NCBI GenBank assembly: GCA_020631735.1
Contig: CM036209.1
Coordinates: 6,051,451-6,115,450 of the forward strand
Source of the DNA: Saccharum officinarum
Taxonomy: Eukaryota > Streptophyta > Magnoliopsida > Poales > Poaceae
Length of the DNA stretch: 64,000 nt
Reading direction: 5' to 3'
A model generated the notes under the pieces. It saw nothing but the letters and a program-made list of their open reading frames with translations, ran no database searches and had not been told where the DNA came from. The position numbers and the translations under genes are program-made. This document shows, one piece after another, positions 34,451-45,571 of the stretch (within the stretch, counting starts at the first letter, position 1; each line of letters opens with the position of its first letter).

Positions 34451-36707
34451 TGTAAGGTCCTAGATGGCTAGAGGGGGGGTGAATAGCCTATTAAAAAATT
34501 CTACAAGAACCACTAAGCAAACTTGTTAGAATAACAAACGGCGCAAAGCGAGTTTAGCTTAGCCTACGGTTGTGATGCAAGCCTCCTATCCACAAGTCTA
34601 GTAGACTATGATCTCTAGTTCATACAAGGGCTATGTCACTAAACTTACACTAGTGAGCAAGCTATCAAAAACTAGCAAGGGATATCACTAGAGCTACACA
34701 AGATAACTAGTAAATATAAAAGCGAGAGATAGGATTATGAATCTTATACCGACGGTGGAGTGAAGATGTTGCCAATCACCAAGATGATATACAATCAATC
34801 AATATTGACAACAATATAATATGAAGACCAATCACCGGGAGACAAGAGACACAATATTTTGTTCACCCGGTGTTCACTTGTGCACCGACAAGCTACGTCA
34901 CCGGTTGTGTCGACCAACACTTAGATGGTTCCTTGGTGCGACCCTCAAGTCACTTGCCCCTCAAGGCACGCCCCGCAAGGCACCGCAAGACACCACTCTC
35001 AAGTGAGGTAACTCAATGACACGCGCAATTTACTAGAGTTGCTTTTGGCGTCCCGCCGAGGAAAGCACAAGAACCTCTTACAATCAACTGGAGGTGGCCA
35101 AGAACAATCACCTTCTCTTGCCAACGCCTCCAACAATCTCCAAGCCGGCTAGGAGCGGTACTCTCCAAGAGTAACAAGAAATCCACCGGCCAAACCACCC
35201 ACAAGTGCCACTAGATGCCCTCAAGCTATGCAATGCACTTTGGGATCACTCAATCTCACTTTTGATTTGCAATCAAGCAAGAGAGATGAGTGGGAGGAGT
35301 TGTTCTAGCTCAAAGGATGCACAAGTATGTTAGAAATGGCAAGAGACCTCCCCAAGGGCCGGCCAACAAGTATTTATAAGCATCCCATCCAAATAGAGCC
35401 GTTACAACCCACTTGTCCGTTTTTCGCGGGACCACCGGACGCGCCGGTCGTAACAGACCGGACGCGCTCAACCGCGTCCGGTGTCCCTACGACGTCCACG
35501 TGTTCACGAAATTCAAATTCGTCCGTTAGATCTTCCAACGGTCACTGCGCGCCAACGGTCAAACGAGCCACCGGACGCGCTGTTGCGAACCACCGGACGC
35601 GCCGGTGCGCACAGTTCCCGCGCGCGCGAAGACAAGACCGGACGCGCTGCTCGCAACCACCGGACGCCATAGTACCCGCGTCCGGTGCGAGTCCAGTAAG
35701 CTCCCGAGACCACCGGACGCGTCCGATGGTGTGACACCGGACGCGCACCGCGTCCGACGTCCTCGTTTCCCTCAGGGCGCAAGACCGGACGCGCCGGTCC
35801 CGTGGGTCACCGGACGCGCTGGTGCCAAACCCTAGCTCGCGCGCCTGACGCCCGCGCTGCACTGACCGGACGCGCCGGTCCACCGTGACCGCGTCCGGTG
35901 CAGCGTCCGGTGCAGCGTCCGGTCACCTCTGTGACCGCGTTCGCCTCCGTTTCTTTTCCGACTTCCGGCGCAATGGAAAATAGGCATTTCACTTCCCCGA
36001 AATCGCCTGAATCCCGCGCTCGCACGTTCGGCGGGAGAGAGAGTGGAACCCAAACCCCTCTCTATCCGCAAACCACAGCGCGACCAACGCCACCTTTGCA
36101 AATGTGCCAACACCATCAAGTGTACATCTCCATGTGCTTGTGTGTTAGCCTTTTCTCAATCATTTTCAAAGGTTTTCCAGTTAGCTCACTAGGCCCTACA
36201 TGCAAAGCACTTCATGAATTCACCTAGTGGCACCCATGCGTCGAATAACCGATAAGACTTCCCCTCTTAATAGTTCGGCTATCGACCCTAAACCACTCAC
36301 ACCCTCTATGGTGTCTTGAGTGTAAAACAAAATGGCCCTATGGTTATACCTTTGCCTTGAGCCCATTTTGCTTCTCCAAATGATACGATCCACTTCATAT
36401 CATCACATGACCGTCTCGGTCCATCGACCTTGACTTCACTTGCTCTTCACCGTTGCATTGGTCCGTCGGCGCCAAGTCTTGCTCAAGCTTCACCATCGCA
36501 TGGTCCTTCGCTTCGAAGCCTCGACTTGCCCTTCACCTTCACAACCGGTCCATCGAGCCAAGCCTCATCTTGGTCTTCACCATCTTGGTCATATGAGTCA
36601 ATGTCATGTCTCATATTCAATGACCACCTTTATCTAAATCATCCACTTAGATACAAAGGTTAGTCCTAGGTTTCATCAATTAGCCAAAACCAAACTAGGG
36701 ACTTTCA
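34451..36707 (-). repeat. 3' LTR of the inner element
   Basis: 2257 bp, TG...CA. TATAAATAC on the minus strand at 35370-35378. The palindromic CCGGACGCG array is at about 35433-35930, upstream of TATA in element orientation. In element orientation the last 50 bp contain ATTCACCCCCCCTCT, also present at the same place in the outer element's LTR. Confidence 0.95.
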
Positions 36708-37430
36708 ATCTCCCCCTTTTTGGTAATTGATGACAACCCTCACAAAGATGATTTTGATAATAAAAGTTTTGAACTTGTCATACTTGTCCAATCATTTTGC
36801 TCATAAGTAAAGTTTGGACAATTATCACAAGCTCGGTTTTGGTAGCATTAGCTCCCCCTACATATGTGCATAGAGTTTGGATTGAAAGCTTTTGCACATA
36901 TGCATGGATAGAAGTGTTGGGAGAGTAATTCTACCAAAATGATGCTAAGGTGTAAGAAATGGACCTTTGAAGCGTGATACCAATCGGAGTTGCCTTTTAC
37001 ACCATCCTTAGCATCATGAAGTAACTAGACATCCATCAAAACTCAAGAATCCCGTGAGATCAACATTATATGTAAAGGTTCTTGGACCACTTGTAAAAAC
37101 AACCTTTAGGCAAGTCTAGATACCACATGTAAAACTAATCCTATGCATGCTAGTAGATCATTTCATCATCCAAGTTCTATACTAGCATTGCACCACACAA
37201 GCATGTATATTGAATTTAAATACATGCGCAATGAGCAAGTCATATGAGAATGCACAAACAAATGCAACAACTTTGTTTATGAGCTTGCTCCCCCTACTTG
37301 TGTGCATCAATAAATTTATTTACCCCTTTATCATGTTGAATCATCTTTTTCTCTCCCCCTTTGTCAACAACTTACCCAAAAATGGGATCAAATTGTGGAG
37401 AGAAGAAAAATGTTTGATGGAGTAGGTTAA
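36708..37430 (-). promoter_or_regulatory. Polypurine tract and extra polypurine-like motifs of the inner element
   Basis: TCTCCCCCTTTTTGGTAATT at the 3' LTR border is the main tract. GCTCCCCCTACATATGTGCA (about 36851), GCTCCCCCTACTTGTGTGCA (about 37287) and CTCTCCCCCTTTGTC (about 37351) are further copies of the motif. The first 30 bases are almost identical to the same place in the outer element. Confidence 0.8.
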
Positions 37431-37813
37431 AATTTATCAAATTTGGTTTAACCTAGAACACTTGCCAAAGATATTTAATTCGATTTGAACCAAAAACAAG
37501 CTTCTTCACACCTCCTAATAAGGGTTATCTTGCCTATGTTGAATTAAACACTTATAGCAAATCTTCTAGTTTCAACACTAGGTTTGCAAGCTCACAATCA
37601 TGTCATATGCCACCACTAGATCAAAACAAACATAGAGGCAATAGTGGTAACATATATCCATCAAATTCATTTGATTTATCATGAATGCTCATGCATACCA
37701 CTTATTATGTCTACATGCTCTAGCAAGTCCTTAGCATAGGATGAATGACATGTCAATCAACTTTACCTTGCAATGTCGAAGGAGAGGCATGTCAATAAGT
37801 GAGTGGGGTGCAT

Positions 37814-40800
37814 TCAACTCATGTTTGAGAAATCAAGAATATTCAATTCATTCCTTAGCTTGCAAAACCTCTTTTCATCAAGTGGCTTAGTGAGAATATC
37901 GGCAAGTTGATCATCGGTGCCAACACTTTCAATGGCAATATCTCCCTTTTGTTGATGATCTCTAATGAAATGATGTCTTATGTCAATATGCTTTGTTCTT
38001 CCATGTTGAACCGGGTTTTGTACCATCTTGATTGCACTTTCATTATCACATAACAATGGCACATTCTTGAAATTGAGGCCATAATCCTTCAAAGTTGATT
38101 TCATCCATAATAATTGTGCACAACAACTCCCCGCACTCACATATTCGGCTTCGGCGGTAGAGATTGCCACACTATTTTGTTTCTTTGAGGACCATGACAC
38201 AAGTGATCTTCCAAGTAATTGACATGTGCCACTAGTGCTCTTTCTATTGATCTTGCAACCCCCATAGTCGGAGTCCGAATATCCAATCAATTCAAACTTT
38301 GACCCCTTAGGATACCATAGTCCAACATCTCTTGTTTGCTTCAAGTACCTCAATATTCTCTTTGCGGCCGTGAGATGACTCTCTCTAGGTGAGGCTTGAT
38401 ATCTAGCACACATGCAAACACTAAACATGACATCCGGCCTTGATGCGGTGACATAGAGTAGACTTCCAATCAAAGACCGATATTCCTTTTGATTCACCAT
38501 ATTGCCATCAAGATCACTATCCAAATTGCCACTTGTACCCATTGGAGTTGAAATTGGTTTTGCATCTTGCATTCCAAACTTCTTCAACATGTCCCTTATG
38601 TATTTCCCTTGACTCACAAATGTCCCATTCTTCAATTGCTTGACTTGGAGACCAAGGAAGTAGCTAAGTTCACCAATCATAGACATTTCAAACTCTTTGG
38701 CCATCATATCACCAAATTCTTCACAATAGGCTTGATTGGTTGATCCAAAGATGATGTCATCAACATATATTTGCACTATGAATAGATCATTTCCAATCTT
38801 CTTGGTGAATAGAGTTGTATCAACCTTGCCCATCTTGAATCCCTTAGAGAGAAGGAAATCCCTTAGCCTCTCATACCATGCTCTAGGTGCTTGCTTTAAG
38901 CCATATAAAGCCTTCTTCAACTTGTACACATGGTTGGGTTTCTTGTCATCTTCAAATCCGGGCGGTTGCTCAACAAATACTAACTCATTGATGATCCCAT
39001 TGAGAAATGCACTTTTGACATCCATTTGATATAGTTTGATGTTGTGTGCACAAGCATAAGCCAATAGAATCCTTATTGCCTCCAATCTTGCCACGGGAGC
39101 ATATGTCTCATCATAGTCAAGACCTTCAACTTGAGTGTAACCTTGAGCAACTAGTCTTGCTTTGTTTCTCACTACAATGCCATCTTGATCTTGCTTGTTT
39201 TTGAACACCCACTTGGTTCCAATCACATTGTAGTTATTTGGCCTTTCTACCAACTCCCAAACATCATTTCTTGTGAAATTATTAAGTTCTTCTTGCATAG
39301 CCATGATCCAATCGGCATCCCTCAAGGCTTCTTCTATCTTCTTTGGTTCTAAGGTTGACACAAATGATGCATGCTCACAAAACATTGCCAATCTTGATCT
39401 TGTTTGCACACCACTTCTAATATCACCAATAACACTATCAATGGGGTGATCTCTTGCAACATGTTGTGGTTGGAGTACTTGCACTTGATTGCTTGAGCTT
39501 GGTTGATCACTTGATGTATCTTGATGAGATGTACTAGCACCATGATTTTGCACTTGAGAGTCACTAACTAGCTTGAATGGTGAATTAAGCACTTGATCTT
39601 TATCATCATCTTGAATATCAATTACTTGCTTTGCTCTAATGTCCCCAATGTCCATGTTCTTCATTGCTTCCACTAATAGAGTTCCACCAATATCATCTAG
39701 ATTTTCTTCTTCATCTTGTGACCCATTGGTTTCATCAAATTGCACATCATGGACTTCTTCTAGAATGCCACTTGAGTTGTTCCAAACTCTATAAGCTTTG
39801 CTTGTAGTTGAATAACCAAGTAGAAACCCCTCATCACATCTTTTGTCAAACTTCCCCAATCTAGTGCCTTTCTTCAAGATATAGCATTTGCAACCAAACA
39901 CCCTAAAGTAAGAAATATTGGGCTTTCTTCCATGAAGTAGCTCATATGGGGTCTTCTCTAGCAATGGATGACAATATAGTCTATTGATGTAGTAGCAAGC
40001 GGTATTGATTGCTTCATCCCAAAATGATTGACTCACATTGTACTCATGAAGCATTGATCTAGCCATATCAAGCAATGTTCTATTCTTCCTCTCAACTAAG
40101 CCATTTGATTGTGGAGTGTACTTGGCCGAGAATTGATGTCCAATACCATAATGATCACAAAGTTCCTCAATTCTTGTATTCTTGAACTCACTTCCATTGT
40201 CACTTCTCACTTTCTTGATTCTAATCTCAAACTCATTGTGAACTCTAGTGAGAAATGTCTTGAAGGTGTCAAACACTTCACTCTTGTCACTAAGAAAGAA
40301 TACCCATGTGAATCTTGTGAAATCATCCACTATGACAAATCCATACTTATTGCCGCCTATGCTTGTATATGTTGTTGGTCCAAATAGATCCATGTGCATC
40401 AACTCAAATGCTTTGCATGTGCTCATTGTACTCTTCTTTGGATGTGAGCTTCCAACTTGCTTCCCGGCTTGACATGCACTACAAAGCTTATTCTTCTCAA
40501 ATTCAACATCTTTCAAACCATTGACAAGATTGTGAGTTGTAAGCTTCTTCAATTGTTTCATGCCAACATGACCAAGCCTTCTATGCCAAAGCCAACCCAT
40601 GCTTGATTTGGAGACTAAGCAAGTTGTCAAAGAAGTTTCTCTAGCATTGAAGTCAACTAGGTAGAGATTCTCATATCTAAAGCCCTTGAATGCCATATTT
40701 GAACCATCCACACTAATAACTACCACATCATCAACCCCAAAGATGCATTTGTAGCCTAGATCACATATTTGTGCCACGGATAGAAGATTGAAATCCAAGC

Positions 40801-41014
40801 TTTCAACTAACAACACATTGGAGATACTCATGTCATTTGATATTGCAATCTTGCCCAAGCCAATGACCTTGCCTTTCTTATTATTGCCAAATGTGATAGA
40901 ATCAACACCACTATCATTGTCATTGATTGAGTCAAACATTCTTGATGTACCGGTCATGTGTTGAGTGCACCCACTATCAATAATCCAATGCCTTCCTCCG
41001 GCTTTGTAATTGAC
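37814..41014 (-). CDS. pol of the inner element: protease, integrase, reverse transcriptase, RNase H
   Basis: 1066 codons without a break; the frame opens at 41014 (GTC) directly after a TAG, 11 bases beyond the gag stop. Order: aspartic protease (DSGCTQHMTG), GAG-pre-integrase zinc region (WLWHRRLGHVG ... CSACQAGK), integrase core with VDDFTRF, RSDNGSEF and the Glu in LVERKNR, then reverse transcriptase (WVFKNKQDQDG, YVDDIIFGST). RNase H follows (YSDSDYGGC, AEAEYVSAG, LLCDNESAI, KHIDIRHHF). The first in-frame ATG (40957) lies after the protease active site, so normal initiation would lose the protease. The frame is -1 relative to gag. All catalytic motifs are present, so it looks functional. 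How it is expressed is not evident. Confidence 0.97.
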   Translation of the reverse strand, partial: VNYKAGGRHWIIDSGCTQHMTGTSRMFDSINDNDSGVDSITFGNNKKGKVIGLGKIAISNDMSISNVLLVESLDFNLLSVAQICDLGYKCIFGVDDVVVISVDGSNMAFKGFRYENLYLVDFNARETSLTTCLVSKSSMGWLWHRRLGHVGMKQLKKLTTHNLVNGLKDVEFEKNKLCSACQAGKQVGSSHPKKSTMSTCKAFELMHMDLFGPTTYTSIGGNKYGFVIVDDFTRFTWVFFLSDKSEVFDTFKTFLTRVHNEFEIRIKKVRSDNGSEFKNTRIEELCDHYGIGHQFSAKYTPQSNGLVERKNRTLLDMARSMLHEYNVSQSFWDEAINTACYYINRLYCHPLLEKTPYELLHGRKPNISYFRVFGCKCYILKKGTRLGKFDKRCDEGFLLGYSTTSKAYRVWNNSSGILEEVHDVQFDETNGSQDEEENLDDIGGTLLVEAMKNMDIGDIRAKQVIDIQDDDKDQVLNSPFKLVSDSQVQNHGASTSHQDTSSDQPSSSNQVQVLQPQHVARDHPIDSVIGDIRSGVQTRSRLAMFCEHASFVSTLEPKKIEEALRDADWIMAMQEELNNFTRNDVWELVERPNNYNVIGTKWVFKNKQDQDGIVVRNKARLVAQGYTQVEGLDYDETYAPVARLEAIRILLAYACAHNIKLYQMDVKSAFLNGIINELVFVEQPPGFEDDKKPNHVYKLKKALYGLKQAPRAWYERLRDFLLSKGFKMGKVDTTLFTKKIGNDLFIVQIYVDDIIFGSTNQAYCEEFGDMMAKEFEMSMIGELSYFLGLQVKQLKNGTFVSQGKYIRDMLKKFGMQDAKPISTPMGTSGNLDSDLDGNMVNQKEYRSLIGSLLYVTASRPDVMFSVCMCARYQASPRESHLTAAKRILRYLKQTRDVGLWYPKGSKFELIGYSDSDYGGCKINRKSTSGTCQLLGRSLVSWSSKKQNSVAISTAEAEYVSAGSCCAQLLWMKSTLKDYGLNFKNVPLLCDNESAIKMVQNPVQHGRTKHIDIRHHFIRDHQQKGDIAIESVGTDDQLADILTKPLDEKRFCKLRNELNILDFSNMS

Positions 41015-41025
41015 CTACAAGCAAA

Positions 41026-43092
41026 TCAATGAAGTTTAGGTACCCATTTTTGCTTGGGTCCTTGTAGGTTAGTAACTAAGCTCTTTGGTACCCAAATAGC
41101 CTTCTTCTTTGGGCCCACAATTGGTGTACCAACAAACTTAGCTTGCACACCCTTCACACCCTTGGTAAGCACATAGCAAGAATCAAAAGATATAGCATTA
41201 ACAAGGTTCTTGCTTTGGTTCTTTTTATTGCAATTATGCTCTAGGTGCCCAACTTGCTTGCATCTATTGCAAAACCGACCATTGCCCTTCACAAAGCTAG
41301 GCTTTGGAGTTGCAAAGGCCGACTTGCCTTTCTTGGGGGTGTAGCCCAATCCCTCTTTGTTAAGAGAGAACCTTTGGCTACCCAAGCACTTAAGCAAGCG
41401 GGCCTCACCACCATAGGCCTTGCCTAGGGCGTGAGTGAGCTCATCCACCTCTCTCTTGAGAGTCTCATTCTCAACCATTAGTGAGGCATCACAAGTGAAA
41501 CCATCACTAGTAGTAGAGGTAGAGTTGGTGGTGGTGGATGAAGAGCTACAAGAAGGGTTAGCATTTGACATGATGATAGGTTCATTAAAGGATTCATCAA
41601 TTATATCACATGTAACACCTATATCACATGATACAACAACCTCCTTCTTTGCTTGTTGCTCAAGTAGCAATGAGTGAGCCTTTTTAAGCTTGGAATGAGC
41701 CTTATCAAGATCCTCATGGTCTTCCACTAGACTCTCATGAGTGGTCTTAAGCTCACTAAGGACTTTCTCAAGTATTGCTACTTTCATTGAAAGCTTCTTA
41801 CACTCTTTGTGCTTGGCAATAGCTATGTCTTTAGTTTGTTGCATCAAGTCATATAGTTGTTCTTTAGTTGGTTCATCATCATCATTTTCATTATCATTAT
41901 CATTATCATTATCATTATCACTATCATGAGCATATTCCATTTCACTTTCATCATCACTCTCATCATATAATACCTTAGCTTCTTTAGCCATGAAGCATGA
42001 AGAGGATGAATCAAATAGTGATGGCTTCTTGTTGATAGCAATGGAAGCAAAAGCCTTGTTGGATGATTCTTCTTCTTCTTCTTCTTCATTATCTTCACTT
42101 TCCCAAGTGATCACATAGGCACCATTTTTGCCTTTCTTGAATGTCATCTTGGCCTCTCTCTTCTTCTTCTCAAACTTGCCCCTCTTGTTGTTCTTCTTCT
42201 TGTCATAGGGACATTCGGCTTGAAGATGTTCGGTGCTATCACAATTGAAGCACTTCCTTTGTTGCTCATTGCTCTTGAAATTGTCATTTCTCTTTTTGAA
42301 GCCTCTTCTTTTGATAAACATTTTGCTAAAATTTTTGACAACTAGAGCAAGTGCCTCATCATCAACTTCCAATTCTTCATCTTCTTCATCGTCATCTTCT
42401 TCTTGAATTGAAGCTTTGCCCTTTGAGGAGGTGGCCTTGAATGCCACGGTCTTCTTCTTCTTTTCTTCCTCCTTCTCATCAACATCTTGATCATACTTGT
42501 CAAAGGTCAATACTTCTCCAAGCAAATCATTGGGCTTTATTGTTTCAAGCCCATCTCTTTGTAGCATCATGATCAACATCTTGAATCTTTTAGGTAAGCT
42601 CAACAAGAACTTGTGGCAAAAATCTTGGTCTTGTGTCTTGTGCCCTAAGCCCTTGAGATCATTCACAATGACTTGCAATCTATGAAACATCTCTAAGATT
42701 GTTTCTTCTTCTTTCATCTTGAAGTTCTCAAACTCACTCTTGAGCCCATATAGCTTGGCACTCTTCACAACCTTAGTGCCCTCATATGTTTCACTTAACC
42801 TTGTCCACACTTCATTTGCCAATTCCAAATCCTTGATGCCCTCAAATACTTTTGTGTCAATACCATGGTAAAGAGTATTGAGAGCCATTCTATTGCATGT
42901 TCTATTTGCTCTATCCTCATCGGTGAGATGATCGGGATCAATGATAGCAAAATCATTCTCGGTGACTTCCAATACTCTCTCATGAATAGAACCAAGGTAC
43001 ATTGTCATCTTTCTCTTCCAATGAGCAAAAGAACTAACACCATCAAAGAACGGTGGCTTGCCCCCAACATGATTGAACACAATTTGAGCCAT
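41026..43092 (-). CDS. gag of the inner element
   Basis: 688 codons from ATG 43092 (MAQIVFNHVGGKPPFFDG), 46 bases inside the primer site. The N-terminal half is copia gag homology (FAHWKRKMTMYLG, LANEVWTRLSETYEGT, FLLSLPKRFKMLI). A CCHC knuckle, CFNCDSTEHLQAEC, follows at about residue 280, then very acidic low-complexity sequence (including a run of Asp-Asn repeats), a long coiled coil and a second knuckle, CNRCKQVGHLEHNC, near the C-terminus. It ends at TGA 41026-41028. Two knuckles flanking a coiled coil are shared with the outer element. Capsid-like structural protein binding element RNA. Confidence 0.97.
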   Translation of the reverse strand: MAQIVFNHVGGKPPFFDGVSSFAHWKRKMTMYLGSIHERVLEVTENDFAIIDPDHLTDEDRANRTCNRMALNTLYHGIDTKVFEGIKDLELANEVWTRLSETYEGTKVVKSAKLYGLKSEFENFKMKEEETILEMFHRLQVIVNDLKGLGHKTQDQDFCHKFLLSLPKRFKMLIMMLQRDGLETIKPNDLLGEVLTFDKYDQDVDEKEEEKKKKTVAFKATSSKGKASIQEEDDDEEDEELEVDDEALALVVKNFSKMFIKRRGFKKRNDNFKSNEQQRKCFNCDSTEHLQAECPYDKKKNNKRGKFEKKKREAKMTFKKGKNGAYVITWESEDNEEEEEEESSNKAFASIAINKKPSLFDSSSSCFMAKEAKVLYDESDDESEMEYAHDSDNDNDNDNDNENDDDEPTKEQLYDLMQQTKDIAIAKHKECKKLSMKVAILEKVLSELKTTHESLVEDHEDLDKAHSKLKKAHSLLLEQQAKKEVVVSCDIGVTCDIIDESFNEPIIMSNANPSCSSSSTTTNSTSTTSDGFTCDASLMVENETLKREVDELTHALGKAYGGEARLLKCLGSQRFSLNKEGLGYTPKKGKSAFATPKPSFVKGNGRFCNRCKQVGHLEHNCNKKNQSKNLVNAISFDSCYVLTKGVKGVQAKFVGTPIVGPKKKAIWVPKSLVTNLQGPKQKWVPKLH

Positions 43093-43137
43093 TTTTCACA
43101 CCGAAGGATGTTAAGCCTTGATTAAAACGGTGACCAC

Positions 43138-43150
43138 GGCTCTGATACCA
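43138..43150 (-). other. Primer-binding site of the inner element (tRNA-iMet)
   Basis: The minus strand reads TGGTATCAGAGCC, the complement of the 3' end of initiator methionine tRNA, 2 bases from the 5' LTR. Confidence 0.95.
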
Positions 43151-43152
43151 CT

Positions 43153-45407
43153 TGTAAGGTCCTAGATGGCTAGAGGGGGGGTGAATAGCCTATTAAAAAA
43201 TTCTACAAGAACCACTAAGCAAACTTGTTAGAATAACAAACGGCGCAAAGCGAGTTTAGCTTAGCCTACGGTTGTGATGCAAGCCTCCTATCCACAAGTC
43301 TAGTAGATTATGATCTCTAGTTCATACAAGGGCTATGTCACTAAACTTACACTAGTGAGCAAGCTATCAAAAACTAGCAAGGGATATCACTAGAGCTACA
43401 CAAGATAACTAGTAAATATAAAAGCGAGAGATAGGATTATGAATCTTATACCGACGGTGGAGTGAAGATGTTGCCAATCACCAAGATGATATACAATCAA
43501 TCAATATTGACAACAATATAATATGAAGACCAATCACCGGGAGACAAGAGACACAATATTTTGTTCACCCGGTGTTCACTTGTGCACCGACAAGCTACGT
43601 CACCGGTTGTGTCGACCAACACTTAGATGGTTCCTCGGTGCGACCCTCAAGTCACTTGCCCCTCAAGGCACGCCCCGCAAGGCACCGCAAGACACCACTC
43701 TCAAGTGAGGTAACTCAATGACACGCGCAATTTACTAGAGTTGCTTTTGGCGTCCCGCCGAGGAAAGCACAAGAACCTCTTACAATCAACTGGAGGTGGC
43801 CAAGAACAATCACCTTCTCTTGCCAACGCCTCCAACAATCTCCAAGCCAGCTAGGAGCGGTACTCTCCAAGAGTAACAAGAAATCCACCGGCCAAACCAC
43901 CCACAAGTGCCACTAGATGCCCTCAAGCTATGCAATGCACTTTGGGATCACTCAATCTCACTTTTGATTTGCAATCAAGCAAGAGAGATGAGTGGGAGGA
44001 GTTGTTCTAGCTCAAAGGATGCACAAGTATGTTAGAAATGGCAAGAGACCTCCCCAAGGGCCGGCCAACAAGTATTTATAAGCATCCCATCCAAATAGAG
44101 CCGTTACAACCCACTTGTCCGTTTTTCGCGGGACCACCGGACGCGCCGGTCGTAACAGACCGGACGCGCTCAACCGCGTCCGGTGTCCCTACGACGTCCA
44201 CGTGTTCACGAAATTCAAATTCGTCCGTTAGATCTTCCAACGGTCACTGCGCGCCAACGGTCAAACGAGCCACCGGACGCGCTGTTGCGAACCACCGGAC
44301 GCGCCGGTGCGCACAGTTCCCGCGCGCGCGAAGACAAGACCGGACGCGCTGCTCGCAACCACCGGACGCCACAGTACCCGCGTCCGGTGCGAGTCCAGTA
44401 AGCTCCCGAGACCACCGGACGCGTCCGATGGTGTGACACCGGACGCGCACCGCGTCCGACGTCCTCGTTCCCTCAGGGCGCAAGACCGGACGCGCCGGTC
44501 CCGTGGGTCACCGGACGCGCTGGTGCAAACCCTAGCTCGCGCGCCTGACGCCCGCGCTGCACTGACCGGACGCGCCGGTCCACCGTGACCGCGTCCGGTG
44601 CAGCGTCCGGTGCAGCGTCCGGTCACCTCTGTGACCGCGTTCGCCTCCGTTTCTTTTCCGACTTCCGGCGCAATGGAAAATAGGCATTTCACTTCCCCGA
44701 AATCGCCTGAATCCCGCGCTCGCACGTTCGGCGGGAGAGAGAGTGGAACCCAAACCCCTCTCTATCCGCAAACCACAGCGCGACCAACGCCACCTTTGCA
44801 AATGTGCCAACACCATCAAGTGTACATCTCCATGTGCTTGTGTGTTAGCCTTTTCTCAATCATTTTCAAAGGTTTTCCAGTTAGCTCACTAGGCCCTACA
44901 TGCAAAGCACTTCATGAATTCACCTAGTGGCACCCATGCGTCGAATAACCGATAAGACTTCCCCTCTTAATAGTTCGGCTATCGACCCTAAACCACTCAC
45001 ACCCTCTATGGTGTCTTGAGTGTAAAACAAAATGGCCCTATGGTTATACCTTTGCCTTGAGCCCATTTTGCTTCTCCAAATGATACGATCCACTTCATAT
45101 CATCACATGACCGTCTCGGTCCATCGACCTTGACTTCACTTGCTCTTCACCGTTGCATTGGTCCGTCGGCGCCAAGTCTTGCTCAAGCTTCACCATCGCA
45201 TGGTCCTTCGCTTCGAAGCCTCGACTTGCCCTTCACCTTCACAACCGGTCCATCGAGCCAAGCCTCATCTTGGTCTTCACCATCTTGGTCATATGAGTCA
45301 ATGTCATGTCTCATATTCAATGACCACCTTTATCTAAATCATCCACTTAGATACAAAGGTTAGTCCTAGGTTTCATCAATTAGCCAAAACCAAACTAGGG
45401 ACTTTCA
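43153..45407 (-). repeat. 5' LTR of the inner element
   Basis: 2255 bp, nearly identical to 34451-36707. This copy would drive transcription: TATAAATAC at 44072-44080 (minus), palindromic array at about 44133-44640 upstream of it. Confidence 0.95.
44072..44640 (-). promoter_or_regulatory. U3 promoter of the inner element: palindromic CCGGACGCG array and TATA box
   Basis: In transcription direction the array (for example ACCGGACGCGCCGGT at 44135 and CCGGTGCAGCGTCCGGTGCAG near 44595) comes first, then about 55 bp, then TATAAATAC. CpG-dense inverted units such as CCGGACGCG and CGCGTCCGG alternate. The combination is repeated in the outer element. Confidence 0.65.
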
Positions 45408-45556
45408 GGCTCTAGGACACCCAACATCTATGGCTTCGAGATACGCCTCCATACGAATTTTCCAATATGGAAAATCGTCTCACTCAAAGGTGGGAGGTGG
45501 TCCTTCCCCATTAGACATCTTGCTCTAGGCGGTAAAGCCTAAATTTAGAGCAACAC

Positions 45557-45569
45557 GGCTCCGATACCA
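45557..45569 (-). other. Primer-binding site of the outer element
   Basis: The minus strand reads TGGTATCGGAGCC, one base different from the inner element's iMet site, 2 bases from the 5' LTR. Confidence 0.92.
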
Positions 45570-45571
45570 AT

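Larger units (their letters stand above)
34451..45407 (-). mobile_element. Inner Sirevirus-like Ty1/copia retrotransposon, complete (10,957 bp)
   Basis: The LTRs 34451-36707 and 43153-45407 differ by about 4 substitutions and 2 one-base indels by eye. Both sides carry the target duplication GGCTC (34446-34450, 45408-45412). Minus orientation: exact iMet primer site next to the right LTR, polypurine tract next to the left LTR. gag (43092-41026) and pol (41014-37814) are both open. It lacks the extra 3' ORF of the outer element; about 1.1 kb of noncoding sequence separates pol from the 3' LTR. Very young and potentially autonomous, inserted into the outer element's gag. Confidence 0.96.
32223..45518 (-). 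pseudogene. gag of the outer element, interrupted by the inner retrotransposon
   Basis: The start ATG is at 45518, 39 bases inside the primer-binding site, with an in-frame TGA at 45480-45482 (codon 13). The frame reaches 45408, is cut by the 10,957-bp inner element and resumes at 34450. It continues through gag homology (ELWENLCALHEGT) and the zinc knuckle CFNCGELGHLAHQC. An acidic, Ser-rich segment and long coiled coil follow, then a second knuckle, CVECGQEGHFAHEC. A premature TAG lies at 32292-32294; the family end is probably the TGA at 32223-32225. Two CCHC knuckles separated by a long coiled coil match the gag of the inner element. Confidence 0.88.

Noticed and set aside
37814..43092. 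Ordinary -1 ribosomal frameshift between gag and pol of the inner element
   Set aside because: The pol frame contains TAG at 41017-41015, between the gag stop and the pol opening, so there is no gag-pol overlap in which to shift.
34451..45407. Large direct duplication of a 2.25-kb gene-like block (34451-36707 and 43153-45407)
   Set aside because: TG...CA ends, target duplication, primer site and polypurine tract show they are the two LTRs of one retrotransposon. The open frames inside them are not genes.
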